Assembly: GCF_002775205.1 (NCBI RefSeq)
Contig: NC_036456.1
Location: 10,691,463 to 10,755,462, forward strand
Source of the DNA: Xiphophorus maculatus
Taxonomy: Eukaryota > Chordata > Actinopteri > Cyprinodontiformes > Poeciliidae
Length of the DNA: 64,000 nucleotides
Direction: 5' to 3'
Part shown: in pieces, positions 12,201 to 20,900 of the stretch
Layout: each line of letters begins with the position of its first letter
Position numbering within the stretch: position 1 is the first letter of the stretch
The notes under the pieces: generated by a model
Seen by the model: only the letters and a program-made list of their open reading frames with translations
The model's database searches: none
Told to the model about the DNA's origin: nothing
Position numbers and translations under genes: made by a program

Positions 12201-15200
12201 AGAGCGTTTGAGAGCTTGCCACTGGCTACAGCTAAAAGCAGCCAATGGTCTCCCTATTCCTTACATCGGCTATTTGGAAGTATCTATTGAACTGTGTGGT
12301 AAGTTGGTGCCCCACTGTGGGGTGTTGGTGGTGAGAAACCCTCCAGATAGTGGGTCAGCTTCTGTTCCTGGTGTGTTGGGGATGAACGTCATAAATAAGT
12401 GTTACCAAGAGCTATTTGGACAGCATGGTCATGCTTTGTTTAATACGACTCCGGTTGTGGCATCTCCCAAACCCTTGATTAATGCTTTACAGAAATGTCA
12501 TGCAGCTGAAATGCAGCAGACTCCTAAGCAGCCTAGTAAGGTTAGGGTGCGTGGTGGGAGGGCCTGCCGCATTCCAGGAGGTGTAATGAAGATTGTGCCT
12601 ACCACCTGCTGTGAGAAATACTCAGGCACTACTGTCTTGTTTGAACCATCGGAATCTGGCTTACCAGCTGGTTTGTTAGCATCCCCTGCGCTAGTTCAGG
12701 TTGTCCGGGGCACTGCTTATGTTCCAGTGGTAAATGTGGGCCACACGGATGTGTTGCTTTACCCTCGTACCACTGTGGGAACTTTAAATAGTGTTAGTGT
12801 GGTGAGTCTTCCAGCGGGTGTAACTGAAGTCCCATTATTTGTGAATGTGTCTTCCCAAACAGCGGCTGCTCCTGCTGCAGATGGGATCGAGGCAATTGAT
12901 TTATCATCTTTGCCTGCGGAGGAACAGGGTCGGGTGAGAGCACTTTTGGGTAAATACACTTCGGTGTTTGCCACTAATGATCAGGACTTGGGTTGCACCA
13001 ACCTGATCAGTCATGACATTCCCCTTCTTGATGACGCTCCCGTTCGGCAGCGTTACCGTCGAATTCCTCCATCAGAGTATGAACTTGTGAAGGACCACAT
13101 AAATCAGCTTTTGGCAGCAAATGTCATTAGGGAAAGCTCCAGCCCCTATGCATCACCAATTGTGCTTGTGCGCAAAAAGGATGGTAGCATCAGGCTTTGT
13201 GTTGATTATCGTCAACTTAACATCAAGACACGGAAGGATGCTTTTCCACTCCCTCGCATTGAGGAGTCCCTTGATGCTTTGACAGGGGCCCAGTGGTTTT
13301 CCACTATGGACTTGGCTAGTGGTTATAATCAGGTTCCTGTCACAGCAAGTGATCGCCATAAAACCGCTTTTTGTACACCTTTCGGGCTTTTTGAGTGGAA
13401 TCGCATGCCTTTCGGCCTATGCAATGCCCCGAGCACGTTCCAACGCTTAATGCAGCGCATTTTTGGTGACCAGCAATGCCAATCCCTTTTACTGTATTTA
13501 GATGACATTGTTGTGTTTTCATCCTCTATACAGCAACATCTTGAGAGGCTGGATGTGGTGTTGGGACGGCTGCAGAAGGAGGGCCTTAAAGCCAAACTGA
13601 GCAAATGCCACTTTTTCCAGAAGGAGGTGCACTACCTGGGTCATGTAATTTCTGACCAGGGAGTGGCCACTGACCCTGCTAAAATCAAGGTGGTAGCAAA
13701 TTGGCCTGTGCCCACCACAGCCACTGAGTTGCGTTCCTTTTTGGGATTCGCTAGCTACTACCGTAGGTTTGTAGAAGGTTTTGCTAAGATGGCTGCCCCC
13801 TTGCATCGTAGAGCAGCAGAGCTAACTAGTAAAGGGCCTAAAAGGAAGGCTACCCAGAGTATTGTTGGGGCCTGGACTGAGGAGTGTCAACAGAGTTTTG
13901 AGGCTCTTAAAGCCAAGCTCACTTCTACTCCAGTCCTTGCTTATGCAGATTTTTCCCTCCCTTTCATTTTAGAGGTGGACGCAAGTCACAGTGGGTTGGG
14001 CGCAGTTTTGTCACAAGAGCAAGGTGGTAAGATAAGACCCATTGCTTTTGCTAGCCGTGGGTTAAGACCTAGCGAGCGAAATATGTCAAATTACAGCTCA
14101 ATGAAATTGGAGCTGTTGGGCCTGAAATGGGCAATGACAGAAAAATTTAGAGATTACCTTTTGGGCCACAGGTGTATTGTCTATACAGACAACAATCCTC
14201 TGAGCCATTTGGACTCGGCCAAGCTTGGAGCAGTAGAGCAGCGCTGGGCAGCCCAGCTTGCTTCCTTTAACTTTGAGTTAAAATACAGGCCTGCTAAGTC
14301 CAATCAAAATGCTGATGCTTTGTCTCGCCGGCCTTGGCCGGCTCCCCCGGAAGTGACTTCTTTGGGTTCAGGTACTCTTGTGCCTCAGCCACTACAGCAA
14401 GCTGTGAAAAGTGAGCAAATACAGATCTTCCAGTCTTCTGTGACTGTCTTTCCCTCTTTTGACCCTGGTGATCTCCGTGTTCTCCAGCAGGCTGATCCAG
14501 CTCTTCAAGAGGTTCTTTCCTTCTGGCAGAGAAAAGAGCGGCCAAACCGTACTGAGCGGCAAGGGCTTTCACAATCTGCTCTTGCATTGCTCAGCCAGTG
14601 GGATCGCCTGACTGAGTTGGATGGCCTAATATATCGGCAGGTGTTTCGTTCCGATGGTGGTGGGGCAGTGTACCAACTTCTCCTGCCAAAGGCCCTGATA
14701 AAGGACGTACTGACTCAGGTCCATCAGGAACATGGACACCAGGGAGTGGATCGGACTTTAGCGTTCCTACGGTCTCGCTGTTATTGGCCAGGTATGTCAC
14801 AAGAGGTAGCAGACTGGTGTAAAATCTGCGAGCGGTGCCAGGTTGCCAAAGATAGCCAGCCACCTGCTCGTGGTTTCTTGGGCCATTTGCTTGCATCGAA
14901 ACCAAATGAAATTCTGGCAATGGATTTTACTTTGTTAGAGCCAACTCCATCTGGGCTAGAGAATGTACTGGTAATGACCGATGTTTTTTCCAAGTATACC
15001 TTGGCTGTCCCAACCAGGGATCAGCGCGCTTCCACTGTAGCGCAGGTCCTGGTCACGGAATGGTTTGCAAAATTTGGAGTACCAGCACGCATCCATTCAG
15101 ACCAGGGCCGCAGCTTTGAAAGCAATTTGATCCAACAGCTTTGCAGTCTATACGGTATCATTAAATCTCGTACCACGCCTTACCATCCAGCTGGTAACGG

Positions 15201-17956
15201 TCAATGTGAACGTTTTAACAGGACGCTTCACAACCTGTTGAGAACTTTGCCCACGTCCCGGAAACGAAACTGGACTGTTTGTTTGCCCCAGTTGCTTTAT
15301 GCATATAACACCACTCCTCATCAATCAACTGGTGAGTCACCATTTTTCCTGATATTTGGTCAAGAACCACGTCTTCCAGTTGATTTCTTGTTGGGAAGAG
15401 TTCAAAATCCAGTTGCTGGAACTGTTCATGAGTGGGTCAAAGAACATCAGACCCGCCTGCAAATAGCATTTGAGGGTGCTAGAGAAAAACTGAGGACTTC
15501 TGCAGGACGCAGAAAAGCTAATCATGATAAAAACATCAGAGAAGCTCCTCTTAAGGAGGGCCAGCTTGTGTTGATCCGAAATCTGGGGAGTAAAGGTCGT
15601 CAGAAAACTCAGGATTTGTGGAGTTCAGTGAAACACATAGTTGTTCAAGTCCCAAGAGAGGGTGGGGTAGTGTATTCAGTGGCACCAGTTCATGACCAGA
15701 CCAGGGTAAGAAGGGTACATCGCTCTTTGCTGAAGGTTTTAATTGGTGCTGATGCACCTATTCCAGTTTCTGTTGAAGTTGCATCTCCTGAACATTATTC
15801 CATTTCAGATGGTGAGCTGTCATTTGAGGGTGATTTGTTCTTGAGGCCATGGCCTGAGGAGCAAGTAACATCTGCACCACCTGCTGCTGTGGTTTCTGAT
15901 GCGGTTCCTAGGGCTTCAGGATCTGCTGTGGCTCCTAGCGTGGCCACAAATCAACCTACCTCATTACCAGTTGTACCAGCTGCAGAGTCTGGTCCCAGCG
16001 GGGTGTCGGTGCGTAAATCCGTACGATCAACTGCTGGCCAGCATCATAATCTCCATCATCTTCCAAGGCCAGCAGTAAGAGAAACACCTTCATCCAGTAC
16101 CATGTTTGCGGTATTTCGACCTTGGTGTTAAGTTGGATCATCGTCGGGACGTCGATGCAGTTTGGGGGGGTGGAATGTGGCAGTATGCCCTGTGGGCCCT
16201 GAACGCACCACACAAGTGCCTGACTTTAATTGGTTGTAGCGCTGTCTGTATATAAAGGGCCCTCCCTCACCTGGTAGACAACACGTTCTCCTTCCGGTTC
16301 AGACTTGACTGTTTACTGGCGCTATACGACTGACGCGCTTAATACATTAATTGCTGTTCAAGCCTTCTTCTGGTAAGAAGTTTCTCACACCTTTAATATC
16401 TGTAAGTCTAGCTTTAGCTCAGCTTTACTTGTAACATCTAGGTGACTTGTACCAGCTGACTGCTTCTTCTCCCTGCCAGAGGCATAACGCATCAAGCTCA
16501 GTGGTAAGCGAAAGCTCATTTTACGTATGCTTCCAGATTCTATTTTTGACATGTATGTTTGATAGACGCTGCTGTTTGTCTTTGGCCGGCTGCTTGCCCG
16601 TACTCTGTTGTCCCTGGTGGACGGTCCGTCCGCCTGTGACCTGGTTATTCGTCGTCGGCTGACGGCGGCCTGCCCGTCGCCCTGGTTGTCGGCTTCATAC
16701 CCGCTGTCCTGGTCGGCGTAAGCTGGCTTTTGACTCTCGTCCAGTGTGGCTGATTCAGGCTGGTTTATGGCCAGCTCGTCCTGATCGCTCTGGCTGGCGT
16801 TTGCTGTGGCGCGGCGGTTCGTCTCAGGACGGACTCCTAACTTGGACTGCTATTGCTTGATTTGTGAGGACTGAACTGTATAACCAAGAAATGTATGTAA
16901 TTTGAATGTCTTTTCTTTTGTTGACAGGAACGGCCAGCTCGTGGTGGACTTTCTGGGTGGTGGTATTTTCTTTGGTTTGGTGCACGATTTTCTTTTATTT
17001 GGTTTGCTGTGTTTCCTTCGTAGGTCCCTGCCAGCTTCGAGCTGAGCCGTAAATGTCCTTTTAATGTGTGAGTGATTTTAAACTAATATATTTCTGACTA
17101 GAAGATTGAAATAATAAACTGATTGGACTGAGTGGAATTGTCTCGTGCCTCATATGTAGCGGGCCTGTGCGCCTTAAAGGTAACTTTATAGTATTATTAA
17201 ATTAGTTATCTTAAAATTCAAGTTGCCAATCGGGATAGCATAGGTACCGTCACATATGTGATAAAAAAAAAATGCCATAATGCTTTGAAACGATCCTATC
17301 AATGATTTGAAAAGTGTTGCATACATTTTCATACTTTGTAGAAGCGCCTCTGTCTTAGAGACTGAAACTTTTGCCCACTCCTATAGCGAAATAGCTGAAG
17401 CTCAGTCAAACTGATTGGACAGCATCAGTGATCGTTTTTCAAATATTTTCACATGTTCTTTTTGAATCCATTAACGTGTTTTTAATACGCATGTAAACCC
17501 ATTCTGTTGTTCCTCTTTCTCAGCTGAAAAATGTCTTTTGCTGCTTCTGACAGGATTGTCCTCCATTCATCTCAACTCTGGCTAGTTTTCGTTTCCCTGC
17601 ATCAAGATAACCATCCCCACTTCACCACCACAATTTAGCAGTAAGTGGTATCTACACTATTCCCTGAAAAGGTTGCAATAAATAATTCTTATCTTCACTT
17701 TTACAGTCACCGCAATAGCACCACAAAATATCACGATAAAACATAAAAGTCCATATCCTCGCCCCTACTTACTACTACTGCTGTTTAAGTTGTGGCAGCC
17801 ATGTGAAATCCCAACAAAGAAGTTTGTATTAACCTGACAAAATGGCAACAGTTTTCCCACCTGCTGCCGGGTGGGCCTCCCTGCTCTTGCAGCGCTCTTT
17901 GCACCGTCTGTAGAAAGGAAAGCACTGCAGCATCTTCACGCCCATGGCCGCGCCGT
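9263..17956 (-). CDS. C-terminal exons of an unidentified gene (membrane-protein-like tail)
   Basis: Two minus-strand exons join in phase: 17861-17956 (acceptor CTGCAG, donor CAG|GTGGG) and 9263-9435 (acceptor CTCACAG, stop TGA at 9265-9263). The first encodes a short Cys/Arg-rich stretch containing MLQCFPFYRRCKERCKS, which looks like a juxtamembrane or palmitoylated segment. The second is Ser-rich and ends LSFRHQLDSNINAVDATY. Both have GC-richer, codon-like composition compared with their surroundings. I do not recognise the family and propose no function. Upstream exons were not found and may lie between 18 and 35 kb. The intron between the two exons is about 8.4 kb, almost all of it retrotransposon and older repeat. 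It is still possible that one of the two exons is spurious. Confidence 0.55.
9595..9702 (+). repeat. 5' part of an old interspersed repeat split by the Ty3 insertion
   Basis: The segment 'GCAAAAGTATTCATAC ... CATTTTACAGCC ... TTTTATATATTGG' matches the start of a common decayed fish DNA-transposon-derived repeat. It continues after the retrotransposon at 17255. The 4-bp TATG at 9699-9702 is the left target-site duplication. Confidence 0.6.
9703..10781 (+). repeat. 5' LTR of the Ty3/Gypsy element
   Basis: Direct repeat of 1079 bp. It has a TATA-like TATATAAA at 9776-9783 and an AATAAA at 10640-10645 that would serve as promoter and polyadenylation signal. A 71-residue frame inside it is repeated identically in the other LTR and is not considered a gene. 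Confidence 0.95.
10958..11986 (+). CDS. Gag polyprotein of the Ty3/Gypsy element
   Basis: Start ATG at 10958-10960 (MEEELLELKTLIAQLKADNEK); the frame ends with TAG at 11984-11986, giving 342 aa. The N-terminus is a short coiled-coil-like helix. The middle (about residues 60-235) looks like a Ty3 capsid domain, with the WVEEVQACIRARNL and FLYDHLEGEARDEI segments and a major-homology-like helix region. A Gln-rich coiled coil follows (about 270-295), then one CCHC zinc knuckle, CRRCQQPGHIAREC, near the C-terminus that would bind genomic RNA. The stop overlaps the pol frame, which lies in the -1 register. Confidence 0.9.
   Translation: MEEELLELKTLIAQLKADNEKLRAERSPSTSSSSAGPSSASALPTAQVTDRLVLVPRDRKCPMFRGRMGISVSEWVEEVQACIRARNLSAADQAFFLYDHLEGEARDEIKYRSSQERGDPAKIISILEELYGCNESHVALQEAFFSRKQLEGETLQEFSLALMSLMEKVKAQAPRDMPNTEVLLRDQFIEYVLDGALSRALKQYVRLKPAATLLDVRGEAMRWELEGLPASMRGRSNSLPLASSFQFAVRGGAPSIVGPTQREVNELKELLKQQQEQLNQLTQSISLLQTAQGRSRSPRRGPIICRRCQQPGHIARECGGPRVAFRQQSLSGSRQGSQLPEN
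11908..16131 (+). CDS. Pol polyprotein (protease, reverse transcriptase, RNase H, integrase) of the Ty3/Gypsy element
   Basis: Open frame of about 1407 codons, with no ATG at its upstream limit, so it is probably made by -1 frameshifting from gag. Aspartic protease: DTGS about residue 76. Reverse transcriptase: catalytic YLDD at 13495-13506, preceded by the FGLFEWNRMPFGLCNAPSTFQ segment region. RNase H follows (EVDASHSGLGAVLSQ). The integrase has the H2C2 zinc module (HQEHGHQG ... CKICERCQ) and a DDE core starting at the Asp codon 14923-14925, continuing HSDQG and GNGQCERFNRT. The C-terminal tail is Ser/Val-rich. All catalytic residues I could check are present and no stop interrupts the frame. 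Confidence 0.93.
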   Translation: MWGAPRCLPSAISLRVTSGKPASGKLAPTALQSHSSGGAFIGSTNGLYSADAPKLIASCPHIEVDMAGVKVPCLVDTGSMVSTITESFFIEFFEPWGEERLRACHWLQLKAANGLPIPYIGYLEVSIELCGKLVPHCGVLVVRNPPDSGSASVPGVLGMNVINKCYQELFGQHGHALFNTTPVVASPKPLINALQKCHAAEMQQTPKQPSKVRVRGGRACRIPGGVMKIVPTTCCEKYSGTTVLFEPSESGLPAGLLASPALVQVVRGTAYVPVVNVGHTDVLLYPRTTVGTLNSVSVVSLPAGVTEVPLFVNVSSQTAAAPAADGIEAIDLSSLPAEEQGRVRALLGKYTSVFATNDQDLGCTNLISHDIPLLDDAPVRQRYRRIPPSEYELVKDHINQLLAANVIRESSSPYASPIVLVRKKDGSIRLCVDYRQLNIKTRKDAFPLPRIEESLDALTGAQWFSTMDLASGYNQVPVTASDRHKTAFCTPFGLFEWNRMPFGLCNAPSTFQRLMQRIFGDQQCQSLLLYLDDIVVFSSSIQQHLERLDVVLGRLQKEGLKAKLSKCHFFQKEVHYLGHVISDQGVATDPAKIKVVANWPVPTTATELRSFLGFASYYRRFVEGFAKMAAPLHRRAAELTSKGPKRKATQSIVGAWTEECQQSFEALKAKLTSTPVLAYADFSLPFILEVDASHSGLGAVLSQEQGGKIRPIAFASRGLRPSERNMSNYSSMKLELLGLKWAMTEKFRDYLLGHRCIVYTDNNPLSHLDSAKLGAVEQRWAAQLASFNFELKYRPAKSNQNADALSRRPWPAPPEVTSLGSGTLVPQPLQQAVKSEQIQIFQSSVTVFPSFDPGDLRVLQQADPALQEVLSFWQRKERPNRTERQGLSQSALALLSQWDRLTELDGLIYRQVFRSDGGGAVYQLLLPKALIKDVLTQVHQEHGHQGVDRTLAFLRSRCYWPGMSQEVADWCKICERCQVAKDSQPPARGFLGHLLASKPNEILAMDFTLLEPTPSGLENVLVMTDVFSKYTLAVPTRDQRASTVAQVLVTEWFAKFGVPARIHSDQGRSFESNLIQQLCSLYGIIKSRTTPYHPAGNGQCERFNRTLHNLLRTLPTSRKRNWTVCLPQLLYAYNTTPHQSTGESPFFLIFGQEPRLPVDFLLGRVQNPVAGTVHEWVKEHQTRLQIAFEGAREKLRTSAGRRKANHDKNIREAPLKEGQLVLIRNLGSKGRQKTQDLWSSVKHIVVQVPREGGVVYSVAPVHDQTRVRRVHRSLLKVLIGADAPIPVSVEVASPEHYSISDGELSFEGDLFLRPWPEEQVTSAPPAAVVSDAVPRASGSAVAPSVATNQPTSLPVVPAAESGPSGVSVRKSVRSTAGQHHNLHHLPRPAVRETPSSSTMFAVFRPWC
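16176..17254 (+). repeat. 3' LTR of the Ty3/Gypsy element
   Basis: Same length as the 5' LTR (1079 bp) and no difference noticed by eye over the stretches compared. TATA-like site at 16249-16256 and AATAAA at 17113-17118. Confidence 0.95.
17255..17720 (+). repeat. 3' part of the old interspersed repeat interrupted by the Ty3 element
   Basis: Resumes directly after the LTR with TATGTGATA, as expected for the repeat begun at 9595. Recognisable decayed blocks follow ('TTTTGCCCACTCCTATAGC', 'AGCTCAGTCAAACTGATTGGA', 'CATCCCCACTTCACCACC') typical of a widespread fish DNA-transposon-derived repeat. The right end is not sharply defined. Confidence 0.5.
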
Positions 17957-20900
17957 CTGCAGGCAGACAGGAATGAACAAATGTAAATATATAAAACGAA
18001 TAACCAGAACCCCGACAGTGCCTTTCACTTCCTCTCCAGCTCTTGATAAAGCAGGTTTATCCGCCTGCAGCTCGGCTCGCAGTTCCCCGTCTCGTCACCT
18101 GGTCACAGTTTAATGGGATTATGATGCTGCACTTTAGAGCCACGGCGGCTTAATGTGGGCTGACAGTATCACTGAATGGCAGTGTGGCCCAGCAACCCGC
18201 CACTCAGTCGCTGTTTACTGTGCCATCACCGCCGCCGTCCCTCCCGCTCCCTAATCCTGGCGAAGGGACGTCAGAGCTCTAATGCACTTCAAGGAACGGA
18301 TCAGCTGCCCAGTAACAGTCGGCTGTGGATTTACACCGCAGCCGACTGTTACTGTGATGCAAACATGTCCCAGCTAAAACAGGCGGACAAGTCCAGATAT
18401 CTGCAGGAAAACAAATTTCTTCCCAACCAGCTTATTTTATTCATACAGGCTTTCTCTCTTTTTTTTAGCGTTTAGTTTTGCACCATTCAGTCAGGATAGT
18501 TTCTTCTACCGGACCAACACAAGTCAGACCATTTCTGAACAATTCATCGGACTGAAGACGATGGAGTCTTTCGCCTGGAGACACAAAGTGTCTTTTTTTA
18601 ATTTTAGTCTAATTAGGTTAACAAATGGGTCATTAAAAATGGAGCGCAGGGACCAGAGAGACGATTACAGTTTCTTTTTACGGTCTGCAAGGACTGGATG
18701 ATTGTCAGAGTTGTCAGTACTCCTCTAATAAATCACTGTTAACTGTTTGATGAGGCCATAAAACTGAAAGCGTTTGACGCAGAATGTGTCCTAGTGATCC
18801 AAAACTTAAATATAAACGGATCCAGTCTATATTTTTAGATTTATTCTTCTAGGAGTTTCAATGATGCATTTTTCAAAATGATTTCATGTGGTTGTATGTG
18901 ATATTTATGAACAGTCAGCATCCTAAAAAGCCCAGAGTACTGTAACATTTTTAACATTGGCAAAGTGCCTTGCCTACAAACTCATCCTCCCTGTTCAAAA
19001 CACTAATTTTCAGCTATTGCTTCAGTTTATTAACAACAAAGGAGCCCAATCTGAGTACAAGAGGCATAAGGTAACACGAGGCGTTAAGGAAGTTGTGTAA
19101 TTATGTCTTTTTGTAGCGTGAGCGACGCTTCTAGGTTACAGGTTACAAACATCAAAAGGAACAGCTCCTGAAGTTTTCTCTTCAACTCCAAACTCAAAAG
19201 TCCAACAAGGTCTCAAAGTGCACAAAACCTAGGGAAAGATACGGTTTGTTGTGTTTCTGATGTCACGTTCTCCTGAGATGGTCCCAGTTTTTATCTTACT
19301 TCTTGTTCCACTGACTCAGAGTTTATCAGTTTAGCTGCTCCACCGACGAAGCTGCTGCTGCTGTCAACCATGTGGACACAGAAAGGTGTTCGTGTGGTTC
19401 TCTTCTTCCTCTTAAAAGGATGAAATTGCCTTCCCATGGTTGCTCTGCATGAGGAATTGCTGCAAAGCCAAAGACTCCCTGCAATCAGCTAACTTTGACC
19501 CATTTAACTGTACTGTCTAATAACTCGGATCAATCTGAGATCTGAATTTCAGTCTGTCTTTAAAATGTTGTAGACTATCGTAGACGACTATACGTTACTA
19601 ATCTGAACCGACAGTGACAGTGCTGGGTACGACGTCGAGCAAATCACTAAAGTTGATTTTACGAGTTGAAGCGCGAATGCGGTTCAGAGAGTTGTGTTGC
19701 CAAGGTGCGATTTCTTAACACATTTCACACCACAAACACCTGGTGATCTAGGGGAATTGCAAATAAAGCCTTCAGGTCTTTTTACAGTCACAAATAGAAA
19801 GCATAAAGGTCGATTCAGATGCCTGGAGGATTCATTTGAGCTCTCCCAGGCCTCTCTGAAATAAAATGCCCACCTCAGCGCTGGTCTGTGGGAAAACCTT
19901 CGAGTGTGTTAATCCCCTGAGCCCCATTGTTCACAGAGGGACAGATTTGGATATCTAATGACAAACACTAAAGTGTGATTGCAACATGAAGGAGAGCGGT
20001 GTGCTTTTTTTTTTTTTGCTTTTTTTTCCTAGTGCTTGACTCAGTGAGGCGGTTCCATTGGAGACGTGACAGCGTACACAGACTCTGCTGCTGCTGAGAC
20101 TTTACCAATAAACTTAAGAAACTTATGTCATCTTCAGCTGTAAAAAGCTGCATTTCGTCCTCACTTTCTCCTCCCTCCTCTCTGTGTCACACAGGTGTGG
20201 CTCTGTAACGTTAGACGTCTTACAGACAGCGAGTCCTTTCTGTTTAGCTGGATTTATACATCCTACCCAAGAAACAAGGGGCTCAGAAAGTGTAGCACTT
20301 GTTTTAAAAGACGAAAGAAAAAAACAAAATGGGGGCAATACCGAGTTAGTATTTTTCTGCACACAAACACCCAGAACATTAAGGCCCTGGTCAGTGGTGA
20401 GGAATTTTTGGGCACAGATCCGGATTGGCTGTCAGGGTCTGGCAGCAAACGCAGAGCTGGGATGTTGGGGGGGAAAAATAACCTCAGATGGCAAACACGT
20501 AGACCTGCACACTGGCCACAGAGGGGCAGGGGGAAAAGAGAAGTTGTGAAGAAAAAACACAAAACAGGCCGGTGGTAGAGGATGGGAGAGATTAGAGTGA
20601 AGAATATTAATGCTTGGACTTAAAATGTGGTTTTCCGTTTTCATTCAGCAGCGGCGACACTCGATGCTGGAGGCCTGATTGTGATCTGTTCCAATGTATC
20701 GAAACAGGTTTTCATCGTTTTAATAACATGTTTTTGCACGTCTGTGGAGGTGTTCACTCGAGCAATTCAGTCACTTTCAGTTCAACCTGTCTGCAACAAT
20801 TACCGTCCAACCGTTTCCAAATGTCTGCATGAACAGCGAGTGGTGTGTCTGTTCAAAGATATTCTTATTAAATTTTCAATCTCTGTTGTTTTTATATATA

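Larger units (their letters stand above)
9703..17254 (+). mobile_element. Full-length Ty3/Gypsy LTR retrotransposon
   Basis: The element is 7552 bp with direct LTRs of 1079 bp each (9703-10781 and 16176-17254). Each LTR starts TGTG and ends CACA. The copy is flanked by a 4-bp duplication, TATG (9699-9702 and 17255-17258). A primer-binding-site region begins at 10783 (TTGGCGCTGTAAGCAGG) and a polypurine tract (about 16164-16175, seven Gs then TGGAA) precedes the 3' LTR. Inside are a gag frame and an overlapping pol frame, with order PR-RT-RNase H-integrase, which is the Ty3/Gypsy order. No env frame and no obvious chromodomain were seen. The two LTRs appear identical on inspection and both frames are open, so the insertion looks recent and possibly still competent. 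Confidence 0.95.

Noticed and set aside
14294-14993. Minus-strand frames opposite the Ty3 pol
   Set aside because: Shadows of the pol frame with no domain of their own.
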